From assembly GCF_000380485.1 (NCBI RefSeq), contig NZ_AQYG01000046.1, positions 124,001-188,000 of the forward strand: a DNA stretch of 64,000 nucleotides, given 5' to 3'. The position numbers were made by a program, and so were the translations under genes. Source of the DNA: Jongsikchunia kroppenstedtii DSM 45133 (GTDB taxonomy: Bacteria > Actinomycetota > Actinomycetes > Mycobacteriales > Mycobacteriaceae). Shown in pieces: positions 63,385 through 64,000 of the stretch; position 1 is the first letter of the stretch, and the number at the start of each line of letters is the position of its first letter. The notes beneath the pieces are model-generated. The model ran no database searches. It worked only from the letters and a program-made list of their open reading frames with translations, and had not been told where the DNA came from.

Positions 63385-64000
63385 ACGTTGAAGCGGAACT
63401 CCACCACGTCCCCGTCGGCCATGATGTAGTCCTTGCCCTCCATGCGCACCTTGCCGGCAGCTTTGGCGTCGGCCATCGATCCGGCGGCGTCGAGGTCGGC
63501 GAAGGAGACGATCTCGGCCTTGATGAAGCCCTTTTCGAAGTCGGTGTGAATGACGCCAGCCGCCTTGGGGGCGGTGTCGCCCTGGTGAATCGTCCACGCG
63601 CGCGATTCTTTTGGTCCCGCCGTCAAGTAGGTCTGCAGGCCCAGGGTGTGGAAGCCGGCCCGTGCCAGCGAGGCCAATCCGGGCTCATGCTGGCCGACGG
63701 ACTCGAGCAGTTCCAGGGCGTCCGCCTCGTCGAGCTCCAGCAGCTCACTCTCGACCTTGGCATCAAGGAACACGCAATCAGCAGGCGCCACAGCGGCTTT
63801 CAGCTCTTCCTTGCGCGTCTCGTCCGTCAGTACCGACTCGTCGGAGTTGAAGACGTATAGGAACGGCTTCGTCGTCATCAGGTGCAGCTCGCGCAGTAGC
63901 GACAGGTCCAGCGAATCCTGCTGCGAGAACAGGGTTTTGCCGTCGGTCAGGATCGCCTCGGCCTTCTTGGCGGCCTCTACGCTCTCGGCGAGATCCTTGT
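63381..64000 (-). CDS. ychF: Ribosome-binding ATPase YchF (5' part outside window)
   Basis: The C-terminal 206 codons of YchF/OLA1, an Obg-family ATPase. The open frame runs off the right edge. RELHLMTTKPFLYVFNSDE contains the NxxE-type base motif used for ATP. FHTLGLQTYLTAGPKESRAWTIHQGDTAPKAAGVIHTDFEKGFIKAEIVSF is the TGS domain, and YIMADGDVVEFRFNV the universal C-terminus. It is involved in ribosome binding and stress response. Confidence 0.96.
   Translation of the reverse strand, partial: KDLAESVEAAKKAEAILTDGKTLFSQQDSLDLSLLRELHLMTTKPFLYVFNSDESVLTDETRKEELKAAVAPADCVFLDAKVESELLELDEADALELLESVGQHEPGLASLARAGFHTLGLQTYLTAGPKESRAWTIHQGDTAPKAAGVIHTDFEKGFIKAEIVSFADLDAAGSMADAKAAGKVRMEGKDYIMADGDVVEFRFNV

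Overview
The window is GC-rich, densely packed actinobacterial chromosome from a mycolic-acid-type member of the Mycobacteriales. A Gordonia-like relative is most plausible. The evidence is established gene content: two F420 biosynthesis loci (fbiA-fbiB and fbiC), mshB for mycothiol, LpqN and LpqW type lipoproteins, gpgS and glgC, and a dapE/dapD, LOG, fadD6, folP2, gpgS, DivIVA block in the order known from Mycobacterium tuberculosis. I see no rRNA, tRNA, CRISPR array, insertion sequence or prophage. Both ends cut through genes: fbiA on the left and ychF on the right.

1-9 kb: fbiA-fbiB-NUDIX operon, an LpqN lipoprotein, a zinc treble-clef FBP protein, glgC, an RlmA-like methyltransferase, DUF3117 and DivIVA small proteins, then an SDR plus acetoacetate-decarboxylase-family pair with its own palindromic operator. 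9-17 kb: a leftward run dapE, a PYGQ-repeat membrane protein, two LOG proteins, fadD6, folP2 and gpgS, divergent from dapD. 17.2-18.9 kb: a three-gene cassette of a membrane-anchored Gly/Cys-rich peptide, a DUF692 (MNIO) metalloenzyme and a 153-residue partner. This is the strongest candidate for an undescribed system, as it looks like a peptide-modification locus. 19-22.4 kb: fdxA-dapC, cysteine dioxygenase plus rhodanese, and a compositionally odd lipoprotein.

22.5-34.9 kb: fbiC-gdx, mshB with a small membrane protein, an LpqW-like lipoprotein, typA, a tiny Cys-rich basic protein behind an iron box, and a thiamine-type ABC transporter whose ATPase is fused to a MutT/NUDIX domain. 35-42 kb: two related secreted proteins preceded by 9-bp direct repeats resembling MtrA sites, a secreted lipase with a YhhN membrane protein, an SRPBCC protein, an HhH-GPD glycosylase, a protein built from 23 perfectly phased decapeptide repeats, and a rhomboid-like membrane protein.

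42-50 kb: a divergent XRE-cupin/flavoprotein disulfide reductase pair, an F420-dependent PPOX protein, a mycothiol/DinB-type protein, two acetyltransferases, an OPT transporter, an enoyl-CoA hydratase and an alpha/beta hydrolase. 50.4-56.2 kb: a leftward ectoine-degradation operon (doeB2, doeD, doeA, doeC, then a methyltransferase). 56.4-64 kb: a VOC/flavin monooxygenase pair, secreted proteins including a GH43-like glycosidase, several small proteins, a siderophore-interacting protein divergent from an AraC regulator with an iron box between them, and the end of ychF.
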